DNA of 64,000 nt from Haloprofundus halobius (GTDB lineage Archaea > Halobacteriota > Halobacteria > Halobacteriales > Haloferacaceae): contig NZ_CP083667.1 of the NCBI RefSeq assembly GCF_020097835.1, forward strand, positions 358,801 through 422,800. Direction: 5' to 3'. The notes beneath the pieces are model-generated. The model made no database searches and had not been told where the DNA came from. It was given only the letters and a program-made list of their open reading frames with translations. Within the stretch, counting starts at the first letter, position 1. Each line of letters starts with the position of its first letter. A program made the translations under genes and the position numbers. Shown piece after piece: positions 1 to 9,136 of this stretch.

Positions 1-102
1 GACCACCAATCTGTAATTCTCGACCGTCAATCCCTTGCTGGTGTCGCCGTAACGCACAATCCAATCATGCGACAATCTATATCGATTCTCCGCCTCTTGG
101 GA

Positions 103-111
103 AACATTTAT
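103..111 (+). promoter_or_regulatory. TATA-like box of the GH172 gene
   Basis: An AT-rich AACATTTAT stretch is centred about 30 bp upstream of the ATG at 138. That is the usual haloarchaeal TATA spacing for a transcript with almost no leader. It supports 138 as the start. Confidence 0.4.
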
Positions 112-137
112 GACATTCTCCTAGCAAGGCATACAGC

Positions 138-1226
138 ATGCGGTTCAGAACCGGGTTAGACGACATTACCCAGCTAAGTGACGAGAAAAGTAGATCGATC
201 ACCGCAGAAAATCCGGATGGTGCTGTCGGTGCAGGGGGAAAAGAGGCAAGCAATCTCGGACCAGCGCGAAAAGGTCGGCCGTGTCTGCGAAACGTCGAAC
301 CGGGGAGTACGGAAACGCTAGCCGAAATCGACGGTCCCGGCGTCATCAAGCATATCTGGATGACCGTCCGAGACGAGACGGACTCCGGACCAACTGTACT
401 TCGCGACCTCGTGCTACGGATGTACTGGGACGACGAGAATGACCCGTCCGTAGAGGTCCCTCTTGGTGACTTCTTCTGTAACGGACACGCGATGCGATGT
501 GAAGTGAACTCGGAGCCGATCATCGTCGTCCCGGAAGGAGGGTTCAACTGTTATTTCCCGATGCCGTTCCGCGATGACGCCAAGATCACAATCGAATCGG
601 AGCATCCGGAGGAAATCCCCGCGCTTTTCTACCAGATAGACTACTCACTAGTTCCGGAACTGGACGACGACACGGCGTACTTTCACGCGCAGTGGCGCCG
701 GGAGAAGCCGACGACCATCAAAGAGGACTACACGATCGTGGACGATATCTCCGGCAAAGGACACTTCGTCGGAACCTATTTGGCCTGGACGGCGCTGGAA
801 GAGTACTGGTGGGGTGAAGGCGAAGTGAAGTGTTACATTGACGGGGACGAAGAGTATCCCACCATCTGCGGTACTGGCACCGAAGATTATGTTGGAGGTG
901 CCTGGTGTTTCAACGATCCCTCGGGCAGCGAGGAGACGTTCCCGTCGCCAATGACGTACTCGACCCCTTATCTCGGATATCCGTTGTACGACGACGGTAG
1001 TGACGGACAGGGACGACCGCCGAGGCACGGCCTTTATCGGTGGCATATCCCCGATCCGATTCACTTCGACGAGGACCTGCGCGTGACCGTCCAACAGATT
1101 GGTCACAACAGTCGTGAGCTATTCGAGCGGTCGGACGCCATTTCGTCAGTCGCGTATTGGTATCAATCAGAACCCCACAACAGCTTCCCAGAGTTACCTG
1201 AGCGAAACGAACGGATACCACTATAA
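138..1226 (+). CDS. GH172-type (DUF2961) glycoside hydrolase
   Basis: This 362-residue protein belongs to the DUF2961/GH172 family, whose characterised members act on fructofuranose or arabinofuranose units (difructose-anhydride forming enzymes, arabinofuranosidases). Visible family features are the N-terminal LRNVEPGSTETLAEIDGPGVI region (shown in part: EIDGPGVIKHIW), the stretch around residues 115-140 that carries GDFFCNGHAM, and the central GTGTEDYVGG motif. There is no signal peptide, so a cytoplasmic enzyme acting on imported oligomers is likely. Length is normal for single-domain members. It stands alone, with decayed sulfur genes downstream on the other strand. The substrate cannot be read from the sequence. 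Confidence 0.85.
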   Translation: MRFRTGLDDITQLSDEKSRSITAENPDGAVGAGGKEASNLGPARKGRPCLRNVEPGSTETLAEIDGPGVIKHIWMTVRDETDSGPTVLRDLVLRMYWDDENDPSVEVPLGDFFCNGHAMRCEVNSEPIIVVPEGGFNCYFPMPFRDDAKITIESEHPEEIPALFYQIDYSLVPELDDDTAYFHAQWRREKPTTIKEDYTIVDDISGKGHFVGTYLAWTALEEYWWGEGEVKCYIDGDEEYPTICGTGTEDYVGGAWCFNDPSGSEETFPSPMTYSTPYLGYPLYDDGSDGQGRPPRHGLYRWHIPDPIHFDEDLRVTVQQIGHNSRELFERSDAISSVAYWYQSEPHNSFPELPERNERIPL

Positions 1227-1379
1227 AACGCTAGAAACTGCCAGAGACAATGGGATATCGTACCGAACGGCAAACTGATCGGACTTCTGATCGAGCAACG
1301 CTGCCGATTCGGGCAAGAGCTTCACGATCTCGTGGTTGTGAGCATCGAGTGCCCAGTACGCTCCCGGCCAGAAGCGGTA

Positions 1380-2051
1380 CCCCGATGTCGAGTTATACCC
1401 CGCCAGTCGAGACGTACAGGTAGCTGCCGATACTGCCGGAGAACACGATCTCGAAGAGGTCGGTTCCGACGGCGATGGGAACCGGCACGCTGATGATGGA
1501 GAACAGCGCGGGCATGTGGATGAAGCCGTCGCCGCGCAAGTTCAGCATCGGCGGGATGTGGTACGACTGAATCTTCTTGGCGATGTCGGGGATGTCGTCC
1601 GTGTCGACTTCGGCGTCGCTGTCGAGGTCGTGGCTGACGCCGACGTCACTATCGTCATCGCCTGTCAGCTGTTGGTAGGTGAAGAACGATACCGCCAAGC
1701 AGTACCGCGTAGATGACGCTGATGAGCGCGTCGGCACCCCCATGTGCCTGTAAGCCGACAACCAACTACTTGCCGATTTCGGACCGATGGTGTCCTGATG
1801 ATCATTGACACGCCGAGTCTGTAGTCGACCTGTCCGAGGTCACGGTGTTTGAGCGTCCCGATGACGGGGGTCCCGAACACGAACGCGAGACCGCTCCCGA
1901 CGGCGACTGTTGGCTCGTAACCCATCACGAGCTAGACGGGTGTCACGAGGAACGACCCACCCATGCCGAAGAAGCCGAATAGGACGCCAATCATGAGTCC
2001 GAAGACGACCAACAGTACGGGCAGCGCCACGCTGATCCCGCAGATGTCCAT
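1380..2051 (-). pseudogene. Broken TauE/SafE sulfite exporter-type permease
   Basis: The minus strand starts at an ATG at 2051 with a first membrane helix ending in GFFGMGGSFLVTPV, the classic TauE/SafE N-terminus. An in-frame TAG interrupts it near 1937. The homology then resumes in another frame with TVAVGSGLAFVFGTPVIG and HRDLGQVDYRLG, and in a third frame with a lumenal loop and a helix around 1393-1620. At least two frameshifts plus a stop make it non-functional, and the C-terminal half is missing. Intact relatives are multi-helix membrane proteins that export sulfite or organosulfonates. It follows a DUF7512 ORF, the usual haloarchaeal arrangement. Confidence 0.75.
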
Positions 2052-2053
2052 GA

Positions 2054-2209
2054 TTACTCCCTGCCCGTGATGACGGCGGTTACGGCCGGGCCGACCACCT
2101 TCTCTAGCGCGCCATACCCTACGTAGAGGACGACCGCCTCGACGAGCACCAAGCTCACGAGTCGGATCGATTCGAAGTCGACCGTCAGCGCACCTTCGGT
2201 CGCTACCAT
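2054..2209 (-). CDS. DUF7512-like small membrane protein
   Basis: A 51-residue reading frame runs from an ATG at 2209 to TAA at 2054 and overlaps the start of the TauE remnant. It has one hydrophobic helix (residues about 17-45) with the stretch VLVEAVVLYVGYGALEKVVGP. Small one-helix proteins like this commonly sit just upstream of TauE/SafE permeases in haloarchaea and may be accessory subunits. This copy looks intact, but its partner is broken, so it is probably a relic. Confidence 0.6.
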   Translation of the reverse strand: MVATEGALTVDFESIRLVSLVLVEAVVLYVGYGALEKVVGPAVTAVITGRE

Positions 2210-2404
2210 GAGCCGTCACGGCCGTTCCAGTCAGGTTTCGAATATCTCTGAGCCGACGATATTGTGTAAATCGTACTTTTCTGCTCAGCACCACTCCGAC
2301 GGCCCCTATTTAATGAGCACGAGAGTATTGCCTAAGATCATCAATTCTAATCTGTTCTATAACGTATAAATATCTCATAGACGACGATGGGTGGCAAAAC
2401 GAAC

Positions 2405-2666
2405 TCAGTCACTCGGGGCGACGGCCGCATCGGAGTCGGTCTGCCGAGACCGCCAATAGCCCTGCGCGTAGGCGCCGAGGAACATCCCGCCGATGGCCCA
2501 GAAGATGGGGATTACCGATCCTTTCCGCACGTACCTCGAGGATTTTTACCGGTTCGCCGTCGTCGACGCGCTGTTTGAAGGTCTCCGAGTCGATCGATTC
2601 TACGTCCGTGTCCGATTCGGGAACGCGTCGTTCATCTGTACGCTCCGATACTGGCTCATCGTACAT
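2405..2666 (-). pseudogene. Rhodanese N-terminal remnant fused to an unrelated tail
   Basis: From the ATG at 2666 the protein reads MYDEPVSERTDE and then SETFKQRVDDGEPVKILEVR, the opening of a rhodanese (sulfurtransferase) domain up to just before where DVR/E would begin the fold. The match then stops. In a shifted frame a hydrophobic tail (IPIFWAIGGMFLGAYAQGYW) ends at 2405. This looks like a deletion that joined the start of a rhodanese gene to the end of a small membrane-protein gene. It belongs with the neighbouring TauE/DUF7512 sulfur cluster. Confidence 0.5.
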
Positions 2667-2851
2667 AAGGTCCCATATAGTATACAATATTAATTGGCTA
2701 CAAACTATCTCAAATAGATTATAACTCGCATAAATAGGATTCACACCGTATTTTGATTCCATCGTTGTGTGCTTGAGACCCAATACCGACACAACTTTTA
2801 GAGACAGGCGAGTAGTGTGGGATGAGTCCAATACAGAACGGGCAGATCAGA

Positions 2852-3350
2852 ATGAGCACGGATACACCCGATAGTTCGGCCGACTCGGTCGGCGTTCCCG
2901 ACGACGCGTCGGCTGTCGAACTCGCGGCACACGTACCCGAAATCGCCGAGAGGATCCGCCGCTCGTCGGACCGCAAGAGTTCGTCACCCTTGGCGCCGAC
3001 TGCGACCGACCATCCGCGATCTCGTCGGTGGCCACTTCGGCGGCCACCCCGACCCCTCCGAGTTCGGCGTCGTCGTCGACGCCGACCACCTAGTGACCGA
3101 GGGCGTCACCGAGTTCTGCGTCTTCGACGAGGCGTACAAACTGGAGTGGGACGACGAGAAGGTGACGGTGCTCGCGCACCTCGACCACCCCGAGCTGGAC
3201 GACTACCCGGCGCTCTGGGTGAAGTCGTACGGCGATGGCGCTGTCTGCTACTGCTCGCTCGGCCACACGCCGGAAGCGTTCGAGAACGAGTCGTTCCGCA
3301 CGCTGCTCCGCAATGCCGTCCGGTGGGCGTCCGCAGATAACCGTCCCTGA
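2852..3350 (+). pseudogene. Broken ThuA-domain protein
   Basis: The stretch 3003-3350 encodes a clear ThuA (trehalose-utilisation, glutamine-amidotransferase-like fold) C-terminal half: GGHFGGHPDPSEFGVVVDA, then LVTEGVTEFCVFDEAYKLEW, then VKSYGDGAVCYCSLGHTPEAF. The N-terminal piece, MSTDTPDSSADSVGVPD from 2852, is in another frame and lacks the usual ThuA start, so at least one frameshift and a deletion are present. Intact ThuA proteins are about 220-260 residues and accompany Gfo/Idh sugar oxidoreductases. An intact paralog lies at 25465-26223. Confidence 0.6.
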
Positions 3351-3724
3351 GACGACGGCGGTGAGATCCGAACGGAACCGAGCGGCGCCGCTCTCGACGG
3401 CAGAGTGAAGCGATTCGGTCGGAGAGAGCCTCACATGAAGTGAGATCGGACCGACGTTCACGACGGGACGCTCTTTCTCGAACACGACGGCTGGTTCGAA
3501 GTGTGACAAATGGAGGATATCGTCGCGCTCGTCGAATCGATCGGCGAGAAGGACGAACATAGATCAGCTCCGGAATGTCTGCCTTTGCAGAGCTCTTGCA
3601 GTTCATTTGAGACAGCAAAGGAACCACGACGTTCGTAGACGGCGCCGGAATCGTAGGGTTTCGGTTGTCACGGGCGCGTGCCGGTACCCCAAAGATTTCT
3701 ACGGGCTGGCACATTCGGGCGGTC
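3351..3724 (+). other. Non-coding or degraded stretch before the PIG-L gene
   Basis: No intact gene is present. Around 3440-3500 a short plus-strand stretch reads DGTLFLEHDGWFEV and ends at a TGA. It looks like a piece of a former protein but cannot be assigned. Confidence 0.3.
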
Positions 3725-4555
3725 ATGACAGAGAAACTCACCCTGCTGGTCGTCGGGCCGCACCCCGATGACTGTGCGATAAAGAGCGGTGGTATCGCTG
3801 CGAAGTACGTCGAGGCGGGACACGACGTAACATTCCTCTCCGTGACGGACGGCAGCGCCGGCCACCACGAGATGGGTCGCCAGAAACTCGCCGCCCGCCG
3901 CAAGCGGGAGACGGAGGCCGTCGCCGAGACCCTCGGCGTCGAGTACGAGGTGTTCGACATCAAAGACGGCGAACTCCAGCCGACGCTGGCGAACCGCCGG
4001 CGACTGATCCGGTTCGTCCGCAAGGTGGATCCCGACCTCGTACTCGGCCCACGCCCGAACGACTACCACCCCGACCACCGATACTGCGCGCAGTTGCTAC
4101 AGGACGCCGCCTACACGCTCATCGTCCCGAACGTCTGTCCCGACACGCCGCCGTTGGAAGCGAACCCGGTCATCGGCTACGTCGCCGACCAGTTCCACAA
4201 GCCCGCGCCGTTTGAACCGGACGTCGTCGTCGATGTAACCGGCGTCGAAGACCGCAAAATAGACGCACTCCACTGCCACGAGTCGCAGATGTACGAATGG
4301 CTCCCGTACACCTTCGACGAACTTGACGCCGTACCCGAAGGCGACGACGAACGGCGTGAGTGGCTCGCCAGCGACGGGCTTTCTCACCTGGTGGCGAACA
4401 CCGAGATGAACGTCGCAGACCGTTTCCGCGACGAACTACGTGAACGCTACGGTGAGGCGTCCGGTACGCGGGTCGAACACGCCGAGGCCGTCGAAGTGTC
4501 CGAGTACGGGGCTCCGCTGACTGGGGAACTGCGTGAGCGGCTGTTCTTCTTTTGA
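3725..4555 (+). CDS. PIG-L/LmbE family deacetylase
   Basis: This 276-residue protein is a PIG-L family zinc deacetylase, a family that removes N-acetyl groups from GlcNAc-containing substrates such as diacetylchitobiose, GlcNAc-PI and mycothiol precursors. The zinc/catalytic motif PHPDD lies at residues 12-16, and the second motif with a histidine ligand, NDYHPDHRYC, lies near residue 115. The reading frame extends 20 codons upstream, but ATG 3725 begins right at the usual MTEKLTLLVVGPHPDD start. Length is typical. It probably deacetylates imported amino-sugar oligomers, which fits the surrounding glycan genes. Confidence 0.88.
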   Translation: MTEKLTLLVVGPHPDDCAIKSGGIAAKYVEAGHDVTFLSVTDGSAGHHEMGRQKLAARRKRETEAVAETLGVEYEVFDIKDGELQPTLANRRRLIRFVRKVDPDLVLGPRPNDYHPDHRYCAQLLQDAAYTLIVPNVCPDTPPLEANPVIGYVADQFHKPAPFEPDVVVDVTGVEDRKIDALHCHESQMYEWLPYTFDELDAVPEGDDERREWLASDGLSHLVANTEMNVADRFRDELRERYGEASGTRVEHAEAVEVSEYGAPLTGELRERLFFF

Positions 4556-5038
4556 GGCCGGTCCGATCTTCCTCGTCCGCTGTTCGACACGTCAGCCGCG
4601 CTTGTTGAACCGCGGTCGCGACGGCGACCGATTTCGCGAGCGGACGCGACAGCGTCCATTCGCCATCGACGCGCCCTCTTCACCGAATCACCATGTAGCA
4701 GAGGATCTTCAGCGAATCACTACGCGAACAGCCCCGGGTTCGACATCGGTGCGTTCGTCCGAGCAGAACTGTCGGATAACGACGGTCGGATGCCGACACC
4801 GACGCGGAAACACTATTTTTAATGGGCTAAACGGCCGATATCAGCCGAAGGCCGGGACAACATCCGTCAAAATGTTACAGACCTATGGCTGTAATGCGTA
4901 GGTCTGTACTGTTCGGTAGGGGTGAACAATTTTGTTGCTGGAATTTATCCGTCGTCGGCAAGGTGAGGGGGCGTACGTTCGATCTGTGGTACAGTACCGG
5001 AGTCGACGGCCGTACAGCCGTTCACCCAGAATGAACAG
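4556..5038. other. Long intergenic region with inverted repeats
   Basis: No gene is supported between the PIG-L gene and the IclR regulator. The stretch becomes AT-rich after 4800 and holds the palindromic elements described separately at 4875-4907 and 5020-5036. It probably contains regulatory sites. Confidence 0.5.
4875..4907. promoter_or_regulatory. Nested inverted repeats, candidate operator
   Basis: TTACA (4875-4879) and TGTAA (4890-4894) form an arm pair spaced by 10 bp around the core CCTATGG. Overlapping it, ACAGACCTA (4877-4885) and TAGGTCTGT (4899-4907) are perfect 9-bp inverted arms. The same TTACA-N10-TGTAA element with the CCTATGG core recurs at 58901-58920. It lies about 170 bp upstream of the IclR gene. 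Confidence 0.5.
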
Positions 5039-5046
5039 ATATTTAT
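5020..5046 (+). promoter_or_regulatory. IclR promoter with adjacent inverted repeat
   Basis: GTTCA (5020-5024) and TGAAC (5032-5036) are inverted arms directly upstream of a TATA-like ATATTTAT (5039-5046). The TATA centre is about 31 bp before the ATG at 5074. The arrangement fits autoregulation at the BRE/TATA position, but no binding is shown. Confidence 0.4.
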
Positions 5047-5073
5047 CGGTACGTTACCGAACTACGTTCGACC

Positions 5074-5835
5074 ATGAGCGAACAACCGAACGTCATCCAA
5101 GCTTCGATCACGACGTTCCGCGTGGCGGAGGCGCTCAAGCACCTCGAAGGCGCAGGCGTTACCGAACTCGCCGCCCACCTCGAACTCCCGAAGAGTACGG
5201 TCCACTACCACCTCCGAACGCTCATGCAGGCGGAGTTCATCGTCGCCGACGGCGACGAGTACCGCGTCGGACTCCGATTTCTCGACTTCGGCGAGTTCGT
5301 CCGCGACCGAGTCGAACTGCTGGACGCCACGGACCCTGCGCTGCGGAAACTGGCCGAGGAGACAGAGGAAATCGCGAACCTACTGGTCGAGGAACACGGC
5401 CGAGGCGTCTACGTCGCACGCGAACTGGGCGAGAGGGCGGTCCAGACGAGCTTCCACACCGGCAAGCGCGTCCCGCTGCATCAGACCTCGGCGGGGAAGG
5501 CGCTTCTCGCGTTCACTCCACGCGAACGGGTCGAGGAGATACTCGACCGCCACGGCCTCCCGAGCAAGACGCAAAACACGATCACCGACCGAGACGAGCT
5601 CTTCGAGGAACTTGAGGAGATACACGAGCGCGGGTACGCCTACGACGACGAGGAGTGGCACCGTGGCCTCCGCTGCGTCGCCGCCCCCATTCGCGACCTC
5701 AACGACCGGGCGGTCGGCGCCGTCAGCGTCGCCGCGCCGCTCAGCCGCACCCGCGGGGACCGCTACCGGAGCGACCTCCCGGACGCGGTACTCAGCACGG
5801 CGAACGTCATCGAACTGAACATGCAGTACTCGTAG
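5074..5835 (+). CDS. IclR family transcriptional regulator
   Basis: This 253-residue protein has the normal IclR layout: an N-terminal winged helix-turn-helix (about residues 12-70, GVTELAAHLELPKSTVHYHL) and a C-terminal ligand-binding domain (about 85-250) with the typical TSAGKALLAF stretch and a closing LSRT segment. Haloarchaeal IclR proteins often control nearby sugar catabolic genes. It sits at the head of the isomerase-oxidoreductase-kinase-aldolase-sulfatase block. The candidate operators upstream suggest autoregulation. The effector is unknown. Confidence 0.93.
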   Translation: MSEQPNVIQASITTFRVAEALKHLEGAGVTELAAHLELPKSTVHYHLRTLMQAEFIVADGDEYRVGLRFLDFGEFVRDRVELLDATDPALRKLAEETEEIANLLVEEHGRGVYVARELGERAVQTSFHTGKRVPLHQTSAGKALLAFTPRERVEEILDRHGLPSKTQNTITDRDELFEELEEIHERGYAYDDEEWHRGLRCVAAPIRDLNDRAVGAVSVAAPLSRTRGDRYRSDLPDAVLSTANVIELNMQYS

Positions 5836-5890
5836 TACCGGTCGCGTCCGTGAGGATAGCTTCTTAACCAAGTCCGCGCAATTCAGTACC

Positions 5891-6634
5891 ATGCGGACCG
5901 GAGTCAATCTGTTCACTCTGCGAGACGTAGACGAGCCGCTGCCCCGAGTACTCGAACGAGTCGCCGACGCCGGCTACGACGGTGTCGAGTTCCTCCACCG
6001 CCTCCCCGACGCGGACACGGCGGCCGTCGTCGACGCGCTCGACCGGACGGGGCTGGCAGTCCCCGGCGCGCACCTCGGGCCGTTCGTCAGCCTCCCGGAG
6101 CTCCCGGCGGAGCTCGACCGAACCATCGATCTCTACGAGGCGGTGGGCTGTGAGGCGCTCGCGGCCTCTATCGGCGAGGAGCGACTCGAATCGCGCGCGA
6201 GTATCCGCGAGACGGCGGCTCGACTGGAGGAACTCGCCGCCCGCGCTGTGGAGCGTGACATCCAGTTCCTCTATCACAACCACTACTGGGAGTTCCGCCC
6301 GCTCGACGGCTCGACGCCGTTCGACATCCTGCTGGACTCACTCGACGAGCGCGTCGGCGTCGAACTGGACGCCGGCTGGGTCGCCGCCGGCGGTGACGAC
6401 CCCGTCGAGCGGATTCACTCGCTCGGCGATCGAGTGGAGATACTCCACGTCAAGGACGTCGACGTCGCCCGGAAGGCGTCGGTCGAAGTCGGGACCGGGG
6501 ACGTCGACCTCGCGGCCTGCGTCGAGGCCGCGCGGACAGAGGAAGTGGAGTGGTACGTCTACGAACACGACGAACCGGACGATCCGCTGAACTCGCTCGA
6601 CCGCGGCGCCGCGTTCCTCGACCGGTTGCGGTAG
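5891..6634 (+). CDS. Xylose-isomerase-like TIM-barrel (sugar phosphate isomerase/epimerase family)
   Basis: This 247-residue AP_endonuc_2/TIM-barrel protein starts MRTGVNLFTLRDVDEPL and carries the metal-site stretches YHNHYWEF (about residue 127), GVELDAGWVAAGGDD (about 157) and ILHVKDVD (about 185). Family members isomerise or epimerise free sugars, and some catalyse elimination of 3-keto glycosides. A TATA-like TTCTTAAC about 27 bp upstream supports the start. It converges on a Gfo/Idh gene (6659-7678). Two decayed paralogs lie at 26311-26608 and 58250-58715; in the first case the copy sits directly behind a Gfo/Idh gene, so the two enzymes probably act together. Confidence 0.85.
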   Translation: MRTGVNLFTLRDVDEPLPRVLERVADAGYDGVEFLHRLPDADTAAVVDALDRTGLAVPGAHLGPFVSLPELPAELDRTIDLYEAVGCEALAASIGEERLESRASIRETAARLEELAARAVERDIQFLYHNHYWEFRPLDGSTPFDILLDSLDERVGVELDAGWVAAGGDDPVERIHSLGDRVEILHVKDVDVARKASVEVGTGDVDLAACVEAARTEEVEWYVYEHDEPDDPLNSLDRGAAFLDRLR

Positions 6635-6658
6635 CGTCGAAGTCTACGCCGTCGTTGC

Positions 6659-7678
6659 TCACGCGGGGTCGAGGTCGATGTCGACCCGCCGACCGGTCCG
6701 CGCGGACTCGTACGCCGCGGCGGTCAGCGCGACGGCGCGGAAGGAGTCGCGGGCGGTCGCGGGCGGCTCCTCGCCGGCGTCGAGCGCGTCGACGAACGCC
6801 TCTATCTTGTTCGGGTCGTCCCCCCGGTCGAGGTGCGGGCGCCACTCGTCGCCGTCGGCGTCGACAACGACCACCTCGTCCTCGTCGAAGCGAATCTCCT
6901 CGGAGTCGGTCCAGACGCGGATGCGCTCTGTGAACCGCGGGGTTCGCCCCGAGACGGCAACGGTCCCGGTGAGGCCGCCCTCGAAGGTGACGCAGAGCGC
7001 GGCGTCGGACTCGACGCGCTCGTCGTCGTCCTCGAACGTCATCTCGGCGGAGACGCTGACGGGCTCCAGCCCCGTCGTCCAGAGGAGTCCGTCGATGAGG
7101 TGGTTACCGGTGTCGTAGGTGACGCTCCCGCCGCTGAGGTCTGGATTCGTCCGCCACGTGCCGCCGAACAGCTCCATGTACGGCTGGGAGATCTCGGCGT
7201 CGACGTAGACCACGTCGTCCGAGGACTCCGCGAGACGTCGGCGCGCCGTCCGGTAGGCGCCGTTGAGGTGGCGCTGGTAGCCGAGCATCACCGTCCGGTC
7301 GCTCGCCTCGACGCGGTCGACGAGTTCCCTCGCCTTCGCCGGGTCGACGCAGAGCGGTTTCTCGCAGAGCACGTCGAGCCCGGCGTCGAGCCCGGCGGTG
7401 ACCTGTTCGTAGTGGAGCGCGTGCGGGGTCGAGACGACGACGGCGTCGAGTTCCTCGGCCGCCAACAGTTCCTCGTAGCTCTCGTACAGCGCCCCCGCCG
7501 AGAGCGCGAGCTTCTCACCGGCGCGCCGGCGCGCCTCGGCGGCGACGTCGGCGACGCCGACGACTGTCGTCCGCTCGTGGTCCCGTATCTGACCGCCGAT
7601 GACGCCGCCTAGCCACCCGTGGCCGACGATGCCGAATCGATACTCTGGCGTCACCTCGCCGTTGTTCTGGCTGCTCAC
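6659..7678 (-). CDS. Gfo/Idh/MocA family NAD(P)-dependent oxidoreductase
   Basis: This 339-residue protein has an N-terminal Rossmann fold (GIVGHGWLGGVIGG near residue 17), the CEKPL catalytic motif (about residue 95) and a C-terminal alpha/beta domain with the GGSVTYDTGNHLIDG stretch. The start is a GTG at 7678; a TATA-like GTTTAATC about 27 bp upstream supports it and suggests a leaderless transcript. It probably oxidises a sugar or glycoside hydroxyl. It is a close paralog of the protein at 23797-24822: both share a VMLGYQRHL segment. It converges on the TIM-barrel gene. Confidence 0.9.
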   Translation of the reverse strand: MSSQNNGEVTPEYRFGIVGHGWLGGVIGGQIRDHERTTVVGVADVAAEARRRAGEKLALSAGALYESYEELLAAEELDAVVVSTPHALHYEQVTAGLDAGLDVLCEKPLCVDPAKARELVDRVEASDRTVMLGYQRHLNGAYRTARRRLAESSDDVVYVDAEISQPYMELFGGTWRTNPDLSGGSVTYDTGNHLIDGLLWTTGLEPVSVSAEMTFEDDDERVESDAALCVTFEGGLTGTVAVSGRTPRFTERIRVWTDSEEIRFDEDEVVVVDADGDEWRPHLDRGDDPNKIEAFVDALDAGEEPPATARDSFRAVALTAAAYESARTGRRVDIDLDPA

Positions 7679-7837
7679 AGAGGGTGCCTCGCTGCGACTG
7701 GATTAAACCTTCTGGTGCTGGTGAACGGCCGCGGGAGCGGTTACGGATGGCGCATATTGTCCGGCGTCCTCACCCGTACACGCCGATGGCTGTCGCGGGC
7801 CGCGCGTCGCCGGAGTGCACCGCCACCGCCTCGCGCG

Positions 7838-8998
7838 TCACGCTCTGTTCGAGGTATCGAGCGTCGCAGCGTCGTCATACAGCGCCTCGTAGCCGTCGAG
7901 GAACGTCCGGAGCTCGTCGTACGTCGGCGGCGTCCCGTTTCTGACGAACCAGCCGGCGACGGCGCTCCCGGCGGCGAGCTGGGCGCCGCCGTCGAGACCG
8001 GTGAGCTTCCCGACGATGAGACCCGCGTTGAAGTGGTCGCCAGCGCTCGTGGTTATCGTCGGATTCGGCTCGTGCGGGACGGTGATGCGCCAGTGCCCCG
8101 TGCCACTCGCCATCGCCGCCTCCCTCAGCGCGTGGACTACCACCGTCGAGACACCGAGCGCGTCGCGCAGGGCGACGGCGACATCGACCAGCGGTCCTTC
8201 CTCGTCGACGCCCGACGCGACGAGGTCCGCAAGCCGGAGCGCCTCCGCCCGATTCACGCTGACGGTGATGGGGACGACGTCGTCGAGCGCGTCGAGCGAC
8301 GAGACGCCCTCGATTAGCGTCTCCGACGAGAGCCGCCTGACGTCGGCGGGGTCAACGAGGACGTGCTCCGGCGGGTCGCGGAGGCGCGGCCAGAGCTCCT
8401 CGCGGAGCCCGTCCCAGACGGTCGGCATCTGGGGAATTGTCGCCCAGTAGCCGAGTCCGAGTAGCTCCGTACGGTCGAACGAGGCGGCCAGCGAGTTCAC
8501 GCCGACGGTCGAGCGGATCTCCTCCCAGTCGAGGTTCGCCAGCCGCCGCGTCTCGCTCAACAGCACCTTTCCGTCGTCGAACTCGACGGCGTCGGTCACT
8601 GGTGCTTCGCCGAGCGAGACGAGACGCGCACGGTCGTACCCGCGCGTGAACGTCTCCCGCGGCGGCGATCCGTAGGTCCCGACGAGCGTCGGTCGGTGGC
8701 CGAGGCGCTCCATCGCGCGGCCGAGGTGCGACGTGTGGCCGCCGGCTCGCTTCCGCTCGCAGAACCACTCGATGCTGCAGGAGGTGTCGAGCGCCGCGGC
8801 GTCGACGATGCGCGTCCCGAACTCCTCCAGCGTCTCCATCCGGTCGTACTCCTCGGGGCCGACGCGCTTCGCGACGGCGGTCCGGACGCGGTCGACGACG
8901 CCGTCGAATCCGAACGCGACCTTCTGTTCCTCGAGCGACGGCGGTAGCTGACGTCGACAGGCGTCGACAGATTCGCGAGTTGTGGTATCGATACCCAT
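7838..8998 (-). CDS. PfkB family carbohydrate kinase
   Basis: This 386-residue protein resembles the PfkB/ribokinase fold. FGFDGVVD near residue 29 replaces the usual substrate-binding start, RAGGHTSHLGRAMERLG (about 88) matches the GGxxxNxA region, and TTSAGDHFNAGLIVG (about 325) matches the ATP/catalytic-base motif, with GDHF in place of GDTF. It is longer than typical 300-330 residue members. It is divergent from the aldolase gene across 138 bp, so a kinase-aldolase pair acting on one keto-sugar acid or ketose is plausible. The substrate is not readable from the sequence. Confidence 0.82.
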   Translation of the reverse strand: MGIDTTTRESVDACRRQLPPSLEEQKVAFGFDGVVDRVRTAVAKRVGPEEYDRMETLEEFGTRIVDAAALDTSCSIEWFCERKRAGGHTSHLGRAMERLGHRPTLVGTYGSPPRETFTRGYDRARLVSLGEAPVTDAVEFDDGKVLLSETRRLANLDWEEIRSTVGVNSLAASFDRTELLGLGYWATIPQMPTVWDGLREELWPRLRDPPEHVLVDPADVRRLSSETLIEGVSSLDALDDVVPITVSVNRAEALRLADLVASGVDEEGPLVDVAVALRDALGVSTVVVHALREAAMASGTGHWRITVPHEPNPTITTSAGDHFNAGLIVGKLTGLDGGAQLAAGSAVAGWFVRNGTPPTYDELRTFLDGYEALYDDAATLDTSNRA

Positions 8999-9136
8999 AT
9001 GAGACTTATCGTGTCGGTGAGTACACCCCCGGTAACTAAACTATTGTGCCATGGAGAACGTCGCGGCGCTCGGGAGGCGCCGAACTGTCGCAGCCAAAAC
9101 TGATTTGACGGTGCCGTCGGAATCGGTTGACGTCAG

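Noticed and set aside
1..76. Minus-strand open frame running off the left edge
   Set aside because: About 25 codons only, no recognisable sequence.
1240..1385. Minus-strand stretch reading YRFWPGAYWALDAHNHEIVK
   Set aside because: It looks protein-like, but I cannot link it to a family or find a start; it could be the end of the decayed cluster.
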